A stretch of DNA of 10,380 nt from an uncultured Campylobacteraceae bacterium (GTDB lineage Bacteria; Campylobacterota; Campylobacteria; Campylobacterales; Arcobacteraceae). The notes beneath the pieces are model-generated. The model was not told the DNA's origin. It searched no databases and worked only from the letters and a program-made list of their open reading frames with translations. Location: assembly GCA_913057765.1 (NCBI GenBank), contig CAJXPH010000087.1, forward strand, positions 1 through 10,380, in the 5' to 3' direction. This document shows positions 1 to 6,550 of this stretch, piece after piece. Within the stretch, counting starts at the first letter, position 1, and each line of letters begins with the position of its first letter. The position numbers and the translations under genes are program-made.

Positions 1-48
1 TCTACACTATCCTCTTCGTCGGCAGCGTCAGATGTGTATAAGAGACAG
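1..48 (+). other. Illumina Nextera adapter remnant (not genomic)
   Basis: These bases are synthetic. Bases 1-7 match the end of the P5 primer, 8-15 (TATCCTCT) match the i5 index known as N503/S503, and 16-48 match the Nextera read-1 transposase oligo. The latter ends in the 19-bp Tn5 mosaic end at 30-48 (AGATGTGTATAAGAGACAG). Genomic sequence begins at about base 49. The local base composition is also unlike the A/T-rich DNA that follows. Nothing biological, including any 'transposon end', should be read from this stretch. Confidence 0.98.
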
Positions 49-413
49 CTATTAAGGGGATTGGACCAGTTAAAGCTGATCAAATCATTAAGTATAGAAA
101 GTCAAATAAGATTAAAAATGCAGATGATTTACAATCAATTAAAGGTTTTGGTCCAGGTGTTGTTTCAAATATTAAAAATGGGAAAACCGTATCAAAGGCT
201 AAGTTAAACCAAAAAAAGAAAAATTCTAAAATAGAAGATAAAAGAAAAGAAAAAATTAAAAAAGCAAAAGAATCTGGAAAATCAAAAAAAGAAATAAAAG
301 CTAAAAAAAAGAAAATCAACGAAAAAGCTAAATCTAAAAAACAAAAAGTAGCTAAAAAAAAGAAAGTTAAAAAAGCTAAAAAAACTTCTAAAAAAGTAGA
401 AGAGACTAAATAA
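49..413 (+). CDS. ComEA-like helix-hairpin-helix DNA-binding protein, 5'-truncated, with Lys-rich tail
   Basis: The reading frame is open from the adapter junction (first full codon at 51) to TAA at 411-413; the start is lost because the contig was cut here. The visible N-terminal part carries two helix-hairpin-helix motifs: IKGIGPVKADQII at once, then IKGFGPGVVSNI about 30 residues on. This is the pattern of ComEA-type and other (HhH)2 proteins that grip DNA backbone non-specifically, in ComEA for DNA uptake. After the HhH unit about 75 residues of very basic, low-complexity sequence follow, dominated by Lys with some Ala, Ser and Glu; classical ComEA proteins end soon after the HhH region. 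The tail could add DNA or RNA affinity (inference). The missing 5' end hides whether there is a signal peptide or membrane anchor, so a periplasmic ComEA role and a cytoplasmic nucleoid-type role both remain possible. Confidence 0.8.
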
Positions 414-419
414 TTAATT

Positions 420-460
420 AAGAGTACTTAGTGGTTTTTTACTAGGTACTTTTCTCTTTT
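420..460 (+). terminator. Rho-independent terminator after the HhH gene
   Basis: A stem AGTACTTAGT (423-432) pairs with ACTAGGTACT (441-450) with one G-U pair, around an 8-base loop rich in T; flanking A-U and G-U pairs extend it to 420-453. A T-rich run (TTTTCTCTTTT) follows on the plus strand. It starts 7 bases after the stop codon and separates the HhH gene from the next operon. Confidence 0.75.
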
Positions 461-472
461 CTAATATTTCGG

Positions 473-478
473 TACAAT
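473..478 (+). promoter_or_regulatory. Putative -10 box for the ychJ-yaaA-REC/PAS operon
   Basis: TACAAT lies 26 bases before the ATG at 505, just downstream of the terminator and behind a T-rich stretch (451-470). Campylobacterota vegetative promoters often have a good -10 and only periodic T-rich sequence instead of a -35, which fits. Transcription would begin near 485. No other -10-like hexamer in this gap is better placed. Confidence 0.45.
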
Positions 479-504
479 ATTAAAAATCTCAATTAGGCTT
501 GACC

Positions 505-921
505 ATGAAAATTTCAGTAAATGCAATGTGCCCGTGCGGGAGTTTAAAGAAGTTTAAAAAATGTTGTAAGGTTTTTCATAATGGTGCAAATGCTAAAACT
601 GCGCTAGAATTAATGAAGTCACGATACAGTGCTTTTGCTGCTGGTGATTATAAATATGTTATGAAAACAACTCACAAAGATAATCCTGACTATAACGAAG
701 ATTCTGAGACATGGAAAGAATCTATACTTACTTTTTCGAAAGACAGTGATTTTAAAAAACTAAAAATAGTAGATTTCATAGAAGATGAAATGGAATCTTA
801 CGTAACTTTCAATGCTACAATTTTCCATGGAGCACATAATACTTCATTTAGTGAAAAAAGTAAATTTCTTAAAGTAGAGGGAGTTTGGCTATATCATAGT
901 GGCGAATTTGTAGATGTCTAA
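505..921 (+). CDS. ychJ: YchJ-family SEC-C zinc-motif protein (UPF0225-like)
   Basis: The 138-residue protein opens with a SEC-C motif (CPCGS then KKFKKCC), a small zinc-binding unit with the C-x-C-x(n)-C-C arrangement also found at the end of SecA. The rest matches the YchJ core: the 'ALELMKSRYSAFAAGDYKYVMKT' region is shared with E. coli YchJ's LMRSRYxAF segment, followed by an NTF2-like fold region ending in SEKSKFLKVEGVWLYHSG. E. coli YchJ (about 152 aa) has a second SEC-C at its C-terminus; this protein lacks it. The biochemical role of YchJ proteins is unknown. I chose ATG 505 over TTG 499 because AGG at 495-497 sits 7 bases from the ATG but only 1 base from the TTG. The 3' end overlaps the next gene by 8 bases, indicating co-translation. 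Confidence 0.85.
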   Translation: MKISVNAMCPCGSLKKFKKCCKVFHNGANAKTALELMKSRYSAFAAGDYKYVMKTTHKDNPDYNEDSETWKESILTFSKDSDFKKLKIVDFIEDEMESYVTFNATIFHGAHNTSFSEKSKFLKVEGVWLYHSGEFVDV

Positions 922-1570
922 CTTGATTCAAAAACTATATAAAGGAGAAGAAGGAAATATTTTAATTCTTTCTCTTTGTATTACTTTTTCTTTAATCATA
1001 TTTATAATTGTAAGCTACCAAATTGATATTGCATTTGCAAATAGAATTACAGGTATTGTTTTTACCAATTTACTCATAGGACGTGTGCCTGCTCTTTCAT
1101 TTGGATATGCTGCGGATTTATCTCATTTTGTTGTGATAAGTATAAATATTGTTGTTGAAATGATTTTAGTAACTGCTATTTACCCTTTTTTCGTTTTTAG
1201 TGTAAAAGGCATTTTAAAAGTAAAAGTTTTAGAAGAATTCTTTATCGAAGTACAAACAAAGAAAAACCAACATCAAGAAAAATTTGATAAATATGGCAAA
1301 TTTGGACTCTTTGTTTTTGTATTTATTCCTTTTTGGATGACCGGACCAATAGTAGGTTCAATTATAGGTTTTTTAATTGGAATGAAGCATTATGTTGTTA
1401 TATTTATAGTATTTATTGCAACAATAATTTCCGTAACTTTATGGGGTCTCTTTCTACAAGAAATTATAGATTTTCTAATGATTTTTGATACTCAAATTAT
1501 TTGGATTTTGTTATTGTTAATAGTAAGTATTTTACTTTTTTTAAGATTTAGAAAAAAGATATGGAAATAG
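914..1570 (+). CDS. Small multidrug-export family (Sm_multidrug_ex/YqaA-like) membrane protein
   Basis: This is a 218-residue, strongly hydrophobic protein with about five membrane segments (roughly residues 16-37, 71-97, 128-154, 158-182 and 192-212) and a basic C-terminal end (RFRKKIWK). The segment YGKFGLFVFVFIPFWMTGP followed by a Gly-rich helix is the hallmark of the 'putative small multi-drug export protein' family (Pfam PF06695), which is distantly like DedA/VTT proteins with their re-entrant loop. The charged stretch at about 98-127 is probably cytoplasmic. The family name comes from weak early annotation and the transported substrate, if any, is not known. It starts inside the last codons of the YchJ-like gene with no strong ribosome site, so translation is probably coupled. 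It ends 24 bases before yaaA. Confidence 0.7.
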   Translation: MSNLIQKLYKGEEGNILILSLCITFSLIIFIIVSYQIDIAFANRITGIVFTNLLIGRVPALSFGYAADLSHFVVISINIVVEMILVTAIYPFFVFSVKGILKVKVLEEFFIEVQTKKNQHQEKFDKYGKFGLFVFVFIPFWMTGPIVGSIIGFLIGMKHYVVIFIVFIATIISVTLWGLFLQEIIDFLMIFDTQIIWILLLLIVSILLFLRFRKKIWK

Positions 1571-1594
1571 AAATGAAAAGGAATAATAAATAGA

Positions 1595-2332
1595 ATGAAA
1601 ATACTTTTAGCCCCAGCAGAGACTAAAAATTCTGGAGGAGATGGAACTCCTTTTAATAAAAAGAATTTTGTATTTCCAGAGCTTTTTGAAAAGAGGGAAG
1701 AAATTTTCAATATATATGAAGAACTTCTGTCTGCATCATCAATAGAAGAGTTATCAAAATGGTTTGGTTTGAAAAAATTAGATGAAGTAGAAAGATATAA
1801 AGAGAATTTGAGGAATAAACCAACGATGAAAGCTATCAATAGATATAACGGTGTTGCCTTTGATGCTTTAGATTATATGAGTTTAAATAAGGAGTCACAA
1901 GATTTTATTGATGAAAATGTTGTGCTATTTTCAAATCTTTTTGGACCTTTAAAAGCTAGTGATCTAATTCCTGACTATAAATATAAGCAAGGTGCTAAAC
2001 TTTCAAATAAAAATGTAGAAAAGTTTTATATGGATAACTTTACAGATTCTTTAGATGATTTTGTGGGTGAAGAAGTTATTGACTTAAGAGCAGGTTTCTA
2101 TGAGAAATTTTATAAAGTAAAAAAAGCAAATGTTATTACCTTTAAATTTATAAAAGATGGCAAAGTTGTATCCCATTGGGCAAAGTTTTATAGAGGAAAA
2201 GTTCTACAAGAAATTGCAAAAAATAAAATCTATTCACATAGTGAATTTATGAATATACAAATACCTGGGTTAAAACTAAATGAAATACAAGAGAAGAAGA
2301 ATATTAAATTATTGATTATGGATATTGTTTAA
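1595..2332 (+). CDS. yaaA: YaaA peroxide-stress resistance protein (UPF0246)
   Basis: The 245-residue protein is a full-length member of the YaaA/UPF0246 family (E. coli YaaA is 258 aa). Family blocks are all present: N-terminal LLAPAETKNSGGDG, then RYNGVAFDALDYMSL, VLFSNLFGPLKASDLIPDYK, VIDLRAGFYEKF and SHWAKFYRGKVL near the C-terminus. In E. coli YaaA is induced by OxyR, binds DNA, and limits damage by holding down free intracellular iron during hydrogen peroxide stress; acting in the cytoplasm is expected here. The GGDG form of the N-terminal motif is the variant found outside the enterics. AGGA at 1579-1582 precedes the ATG at a rather long distance. The TAA stop shares its last base with the ATG of the following REC-PAS gene, so the two are very likely co-translated. 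Confidence 0.88.
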   Translation: MKILLAPAETKNSGGDGTPFNKKNFVFPELFEKREEIFNIYEELLSASSIEELSKWFGLKKLDEVERYKENLRNKPTMKAINRYNGVAFDALDYMSLNKESQDFIDENVVLFSNLFGPLKASDLIPDYKYKQGAKLSNKNVEKFYMDNFTDSLDDFVGEEVIDLRAGFYEKFYKVKKANVITFKFIKDGKVVSHWAKFYRGKVLQEIAKNKIYSHSEFMNIQIPGLKLNEIQEKKNIKLLIMDIV

Positions 2333-3573
2333 TGAATAAAGATTTTTTAAAAACGTTAACAATTTTATATGTTGAAGATGACGATAAAATAAGAACAAAC
2401 CTTGAAAAAGTTTTCACTAAAGTTTTTAAAAAAGTATATTTTGCAGAAAATGGTATTGATGCATTAGAACAGTATCGGGATATAAAAAAAATAGAAGATC
2501 TTGATGCAATTATTTCGGATATAACTATGCCTAAAATGACTGGTATTGAGCTTCTTGAAAAGATTAGAGAAGAAGATAATGAAATACCTTTTTTAATAAC
2601 AACTGCTTTTAGTGATTCTGAATATCTTTTAAAAGCAATTAATCATGAAGCTTCTTATTATGCAATAAAACCAATTAATATAATGGAGTTGATAATAAAA
2701 GTAGAAAAGTTATGTGAATCGAGAAGTCATAATCTTGTAATCATGGAACAGAAAAAGAATTTAGAAGAATTCTTAACTATTATAAACCAAGTTGCAATCA
2801 TTTCTAAAACAGATGCCTCGGGTACTATCCTTTATGCAAATGATAACTTTTGCGAAGTTTCTGGGTATTCGCAAAATGAATTAATTGGAAATTCTCATAA
2901 TATTGTTAGACACCCGGATGTTCCTGCTAGTATATTTAAAGAACTTTGGCAGACTATTAAGTTAGGTCAGATATGGAAGGGTAAGTTAAAGAATAGGGCA
3001 AAAAATAAAACAGGTTATTACGTAAACTCTACAATACTTCCTTTATATGATGATTATGGAAAAGAGATTATTGAATATATTGGTATTAGGTTTTTAACAA
3101 CTCAAGAAGATACTGAAAAAAGAGAGTTTAAAAGAAAAGTTATCAATAATGTAAGACAAACAAATGAGTATAAAATTGAAGTAAATAAAAAAATTCAAGA
3201 TCTAGAGACTCAGCTGAAAAAATATCAGAGTGTTTATTTAATTGATGATGCTCTACAAAAAGAGAAAAAGAAATCATCAAAACTACTATCACAAGTTAAT
3301 TTTTATGAAGAAGATCTCTCTCTAATAAAAGACAAATATGAAGATATGCTATTTAAAGTAAATGAAGAAGCCGCTGAAAATAGATATGATATAAAAGTAT
3401 TAACAAATGAAAAAGAGAACTTGACACAAAAGGCTAATAAATTAGAATATGAAAAGAATAAAACGAATAAAGAGATAAAAAGATTAAATGATCAGATACT
3501 CGAACAGTCACTAACAATAAAAAATTTAAAAGATGTTCTTCATCACAGAGAGGAACAATTAGGTCTTAGTTAA
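2332..3573 (+). CDS. Response regulator: REC domain, Aer-like PAS, long coiled coil (paralogue 1)
   Basis: The 413-residue protein has three parts. Residues 1-128 form a receiver domain: acidic pair E15/D16 in LYVEDDD, phospho-acceptor D63 in SDITMPKM, T91 and K113-P114, so all residues for phosphorylation are present. Residues about 143-258 form a PAS domain most like that of the aerotaxis sensor Aer, with the YAND-x-F segment, VSGY, the RHPD motif (193-196) and a W-x-G-x-x-KNR strand; in Aer the corresponding region binds FAD and senses redox. Residues about 260-412 are a charged, heptad-like coiled coil with no kinase, GGDEF, EAL, DNA-binding or chemoreceptor domain, ending in LKDVLHHREEQLGLS. 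Its start overlaps yaaA's stop by one base. It probably relays phosphorylation and redox state through a protein contact (inference). A paralogue follows 128 bases downstream. Confidence 0.85.
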   Translation: MNKDFLKTLTILYVEDDDKIRTNLEKVFTKVFKKVYFAENGIDALEQYRDIKKIEDLDAIISDITMPKMTGIELLEKIREEDNEIPFLITTAFSDSEYLLKAINHEASYYAIKPINIMELIIKVEKLCESRSHNLVIMEQKKNLEEFLTIINQVAIISKTDASGTILYANDNFCEVSGYSQNELIGNSHNIVRHPDVPASIFKELWQTIKLGQIWKGKLKNRAKNKTGYYVNSTILPLYDDYGKEIIEYIGIRFLTTQEDTEKREFKRKVINNVRQTNEYKIEVNKKIQDLETQLKKYQSVYLIDDALQKEKKKSSKLLSQVNFYEEDLSLIKDKYEDMLFKVNEEAAENRYDIKVLTNEKENLTQKANKLEYEKNKTNKEIKRLNDQILEQSLTIKNLKDVLHHREEQLGLS

Positions 3574-3609
3574 CATAATCTTCAAATAAGAAGAATAAAG
3601 TCAATAAAT

Positions 3610-3629
3610 TATTCTCATACTATTCTCAT
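3610..3629 (+). repeat. Two direct repeats TATTCTCAT spaced 11 bp: candidate operator
   Basis: TATTCTCAT occurs at 3610-3618 and again at 3621-3629, an 11-bp period that puts both on one face of the helix. The second copy ends 10 bases before the TATAAT at 3640. Tandem 7-mers (TTCTCAT) with a 4-base spacer, in place of a -35 element and 10 bases from the -10, is the layout of PhoB/OmpR-type activator sites. Which regulator binds is unknown. Single copies of the 9-mer also occur inside genes near 5136 and 7261, so only the tandem arrangement is informative. Confidence 0.4.
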
Positions 3630-3639
3630 CTCCTCAACC

Positions 3640-3645
3640 TATAAT
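3640..3645 (+). promoter_or_regulatory. -10 box (TATAAT) of the second REC-PAS gene
   Basis: A consensus TATAAT lies in the 128-bp gap upstream of the second REC-PAS gene. Start of transcription would be near 3652, giving a leader of about 50 bases that ends in the ribosome site AGGAG at 3691-3695. No -35 hexamer is seen at the right distance; the tandem repeats occupy that place. This shows the second paralogue can be expressed apart from the yaaA operon. Confidence 0.6.
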
Positions 3646-3690
3646 GAAAAATTCAATTATATTTTTAAGTTTCAATTTTATTTATTTACT

Positions 3691-3695
3691 AGGAG
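3691..3695 (+). promoter_or_regulatory. Ribosome binding site, second REC-PAS gene
   Basis: AGGAG sits 6 bases ahead of ATG 3702 and is one of the strongest Shine-Dalgarno sequences in the window, fixing the start. The first paralogue has no such site and depends on coupling to yaaA, so the two paralogues are probably made at different levels. Confidence 0.8.
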
Positions 3696-3701
3696 ATTAA
3701 A

Positions 3702-4955
3702 ATGGAAGATAAAGATTTTTTAAAAAGTTTGACGGTACTTTATGTAGAAGATTCTAAAACAATTAGAGTTGCCTTACAAAATGAGATTGGAAATTTATTT
3801 AAAAATTTTTATACGGCAGTAGATGGGGAAGAGGCATTAAGAAGATATAATATTTTAAAGTCTAAAAATATTAAACTAAATGCTATTATCAGTGATATAA
3901 ATATGCCAAAGATGGATGGAATAGAACTTCTTGAAAAACTTAGGAAAGATGATCCCGATATTCCTGTTTTATTTACTACTGCACATTTTGAAAAAGAGTA
4001 TTTATTAAGAGCAATTAATTTAAATGCAACAGAATATATTTTAAAACCAATTAATATCGATGATGCTTTAAAAAAAATAGTTCGAGAATGTAAAATAAAT
4101 ACTCAGAATGAAGCAATTAAACATCAAAAAGAAGAGTTAGAATCTTATCTTGAGGCAATTGATAATATTGCAACTATCTCAAGAATAAATCTTAATAGAA
4201 ATATCATTTATGCAAATAAATTATTTTGTGATATTTCACAGTATTCTCTTGAAGAATTAATCAATCAACCCGATAGTATAATAAGACATCCCGATACTCC
4301 AGATGAAACCTATAAAACCATACTAGAAACTATACAATCTGGGAAAAAGTGGAATGGTAAATTAAAGAACAGGGCCAAAGACGGAAGTACATATTATACA
4401 AATACAACTATTGTTCCAAGATATAATGAGCTTGGCCAAGATATTACAGAGTATATGTTAATTAAATTTATCATAACAGAAGAAGAACTTGAGAAAAGAG
4501 AATTTAAGAAAAAAGTAATCCAAAATGTAAAAGATAGTAGAAAAGAAAAAATTGAAAAAGATGAATATATAAAAACTCTAGAAGATAAAATAAAAAATAG
4601 TGATATTTCATTACTCCATCATTTAGAAGATAGTCTAAATAGTGAAAGAAAAAAAATTACAAAATTAAATACACAGGTAGAATTTTATGAAGATGAAATA
4701 AAAAAGAATACTCTTAAATATGGGAAAATGGTTGAAACTTCAAATGAAAAAATTAAACAAGCATTTCTTTATGCAAAGAAAATTAAAGCAGAGAATGAAA
4801 AATTTGTGTTTGAAGTATGTACTTTAAAAACTGATATAGAAGAAAAAAAAGAAAACCTATCAAAGTTATGTAAAATGATTAAGACTCAAGAAAAAACTAT
4901 TAATGATTTAAAAGATGTACTAGAACATAGGGAAGAACAATTAGGTTTAGACTAA
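3702..4955 (+). CDS. Response regulator: REC domain, Aer-like PAS, long coiled coil (paralogue 2)
   Basis: The 417-residue protein has the same architecture as its upstream neighbour and is clearly its paralogue along the whole length. The receiver (1-130) has E16/D17, phospho-acceptor D65 in SDINMPKMDG, T93 and K115-P116. The PAS domain (about 146-260) keeps IIYAN, the RHPD motif (195-198), W-N-G and KNRAKDG, but has SQY where the first copy has SGY and PDS where it has SHN, so ligand handling may differ. A charged coiled coil follows to the end, closing with LKDVLEHREEQLGLD; this tail matches the first copy at 15 of 19 positions. No output enzyme or DNA-binding domain is visible. It has its own promoter and ribosome site and is convergent with the MFS gene, whose stop is only 10 bases away with no clear terminator between. 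Confidence 0.85.
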   Translation: MEDKDFLKSLTVLYVEDSKTIRVALQNEIGNLFKNFYTAVDGEEALRRYNILKSKNIKLNAIISDINMPKMDGIELLEKLRKDDPDIPVLFTTAHFEKEYLLRAINLNATEYILKPINIDDALKKIVRECKINTQNEAIKHQKEELESYLEAIDNIATISRINLNRNIIYANKLFCDISQYSLEELINQPDSIIRHPDTPDETYKTILETIQSGKKWNGKLKNRAKDGSTYYTNTTIVPRYNELGQDITEYMLIKFIITEEELEKREFKKKVIQNVKDSRKEKIEKDEYIKTLEDKIKNSDISLLHHLEDSLNSERKKITKLNTQVEFYEDEIKKNTLKYGKMVETSNEKIKQAFLYAKKIKAENEKFVFEVCTLKTDIEEKKENLSKLCKMIKTQEKTINDLKDVLEHREEQLGLD

Positions 4956-4965
4956 TATTTAATTA

Positions 4966-6057
4966 CTAGCTTTGAATTTGAAGTTTTTTATTAAATAGAA
5001 AAAATAAAGAAAATAAAGAAAATATTGCAGAGTATAAAAATAAATTGTCTCCATAAGCCCATCCTGCAATTAAAGCTCCTAAAAATCCACCTAATCCATA
5101 TGCTACTCCGTACATAAATTGTTGCGCCAATTTTTTATTCTCATATAAAGTATAAAGAAAAATGATTACGGCACTGTGATAAAGTCCAAATGAGAATGCA
5201 TGAATACTTTGTGTAAAGAAAGTAAGTATTAAATTATCCGGGAATAAAAATAGTAAAAACCATCTAAAAATAGTAATTGCAACTGAAAACTTGATAATAT
5301 TTAATAGATTTCTTTTTAAAAGAGGTGCTTGAAAATATAAAAGTATAATCTCACAAAGAACACCAAATGACCAAAGATATGATGTCATTTCTAAACTTAT
5401 ACCATGGTCTGTTTCATAAATAGTGAAAAAGTTATAAAAACCACCAAAGCTTAATTGCATAAAAAACAAACTAACCCAGAAAGGCCAGTATTTAAAGAAA
5501 GAAAAAGGTTCTTTTGTTGCTTTTTCATCATGACTTATATCGTCATAATTTAAAAGAAGAAGTGCAAATATTACAGTTAATACATTTACTACTAAATAGT
5601 AGTGTAGGGCAATATAAGGAGTAGTTAAAAACTGTCCTAATAAAAGAGCTATTACCGTAAATCCAATTGAGCCATAAAGTCTTGATTTTCCATATCTATC
5701 TTTTCCTAAAACTTTTATTGCAGTTACTTCTAAATAGGGTAATATTAACGATAAACAAGCCCCTAATATAGCGTTATTTATCATGAAAGCATAAAAGTTC
5801 TCTATTGTTAAATAAAATAAAGATGAACAGACAAGTGATAAAAATAGGGCTATTTTAAATACTGATTGATTTAGTTTTATATGTTTTAAAAATAAAAAGG
5901 GAGTTAGAAATCTCATTAAAGGAGCAAGTGCAAAAATAATACCAATGTCAAATGCACTGTAACCTAAATCATTTAAGACTTTTGGCAAAAATATTATATA
6001 TACACCAACTGCAGCAAAATAAAAAAAATAGAAGGCAGATAGTTTAAAAAATAGCAT
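4966..6057 (-). CDS. MFS transporter, LacY/HcaT-like (MFS_1_like)
   Basis: This is a 363-residue integral membrane protein with about 12 hydrophobic segments in two bundles and a short polar centre at about residues 176-188 (DISHDEKATKEP). Sequence features agree with the MFS_1_like group that includes HcaT and LacY-type proton symporters: LMRFLTPFLF in the loop after helix 2, YGKSRLYGSIGF before helix 5, FYNFFTIYETDHGIS in helix 7, and QSIHAFSFGLYHSAVIIFL near helix 10. The substrate cannot be told from sequence; a carbohydrate, aromatic acid or nucleoside are all possible. It is the last gene of the frr-pyrE run, 5 bases after the RDD gene, so it is probably co-transcribed. A link to pyrimidine uptake is only suggested by position. 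Confidence 0.78.
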   Translation of the reverse strand: MLFFKLSAFYFFYFAAVGVYIIFLPKVLNDLGYSAFDIGIIFALAPLMRFLTPFLFLKHIKLNQSVFKIALFLSLVCSSLFYLTIENFYAFMINNAILGACLSLILPYLEVTAIKVLGKDRYGKSRLYGSIGFTVIALLLGQFLTTPYIALHYYLVVNVLTVIFALLLLNYDDISHDEKATKEPFSFFKYWPFWVSLFFMQLSFGGFYNFFTIYETDHGISLEMTSYLWSFGVLCEIILLYFQAPLLKRNLLNIIKFSVAITIFRWFLLFLFPDNLILTFFTQSIHAFSFGLYHSAVIIFLYTLYENKKLAQQFMYGVAYGLGGFLGALIAGWAYGDNLFLYSAIFSLFSLFFLFNKKLQIQS

Positions 6058-6062
6058 CTACT

Positions 6063-6545
6063 TTATGAATCGAATTCAATGATACTAGTATTTGAAAATA
6101 TATCTTGAAATGTTTTATTATCTTTTCTGAAATAGACAGAGAAAAGTCCAAAAATTGAAATCATAGAAATTAGAAGAACAAAATATCTAATTGTTAAAGA
6201 TAATATCGAAGGTTTCCCTTTTGTATTATGAATTAGTTTTAAACTATATGCTTTCATACCTGGAGTTTGGCCAGTTCTTAACCAAAAAATCATAATAATT
6301 AAAAAATGAACTCCTAAAATTAGACCCCATCCCTCAAGTCTAAATTGACTAAAGATGTCACCACTACCCATTACAAGATAAATTACTATGTATAAAACAG
6401 GAGTAGTGATTAAAAAAGTATCAGTTATAAAAGCTTTAATTCTAGAAAGAACTGGAGCACAAGGAACTGTAGAACTATTTTTCTCTATATTAATATTACT
6501 AGTTTCTTCAGCTTTCCCTTGTTTTATATCTCTCCATCTACTCAT
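6063..6545 (-). CDS. RDD family membrane protein
   Basis: The 160-residue protein has a polar N-terminus of about 30 residues, then the RDD-family pattern: an Arg and Asp around the first helix (R35 and D42 in SRIKAFITDTFLI), a second helix region at about 71-90, the conserved amphipathic segment TGQTPGMKAYSLKLI, a third hydrophobic helix (about 116-136), and the closing RKDNKTFQDIFSNTSI in which D148 corresponds to the last Asp of the family. RDD proteins are small membrane proteins, a few of which have been linked to ion exchange; no specific function is established for most. It starts 5 bases after pyrE's stop, with its likely ribosome site (AGAGGAA) inside pyrE's last codons, and runs directly into the MFS gene. 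Confidence 0.82.
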   Translation of the reverse strand: MSRWRDIKQGKAEETSNINIEKNSSTVPCAPVLSRIKAFITDTFLITTPVLYIVIYLVMGSGDIFSQFRLEGWGLILGVHFLIIMIFWLRTGQTPGMKAYSLKLIHNTKGKPSILSLTIRYFVLLISMISIFGLFSVYFRKDNKTFQDIFSNTSIIEFDS

Positions 6546-6550
6546 AAATA

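Noticed and set aside
30..48. Tn5 mosaic end resembling a transposon terminus
   Set aside because: It is part of a continuous Nextera primer with index and P5 tail; a library artefact, not a mobile element.
80..319. Phe-rich minus-strand frame of 79 codons
   Set aside because: It is the antisense shadow of the Lys-rich HhH gene; its composition (long Phe/Leu runs) is simply the complement of AAA/AAG codons.
499..504. TTG start for the YchJ-like gene
   Set aside because: The AGG ribosome site is 1 base from the TTG but 7 bases from ATG 505, so ATG is the better start.
1492..1839. Minus-strand frame of 115 codons across the membrane gene/yaaA junction
   Set aside because: Antisense to two well-supported genes; no family resemblance and no ribosome site.
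3574..3600. Short inverted repeat TCTTC/GAAGA after the first REC-PAS gene as a terminator
   Set aside because: Only 5 base pairs, low stability, and no T-run follows.
2332..4955. REC-PAS proteins as histidine kinases or diguanylate cyclases
   Set aside because: No H-box, N/G boxes, or GGDEF/EAL sequence is present; the C-terminal part is coiled coil only.
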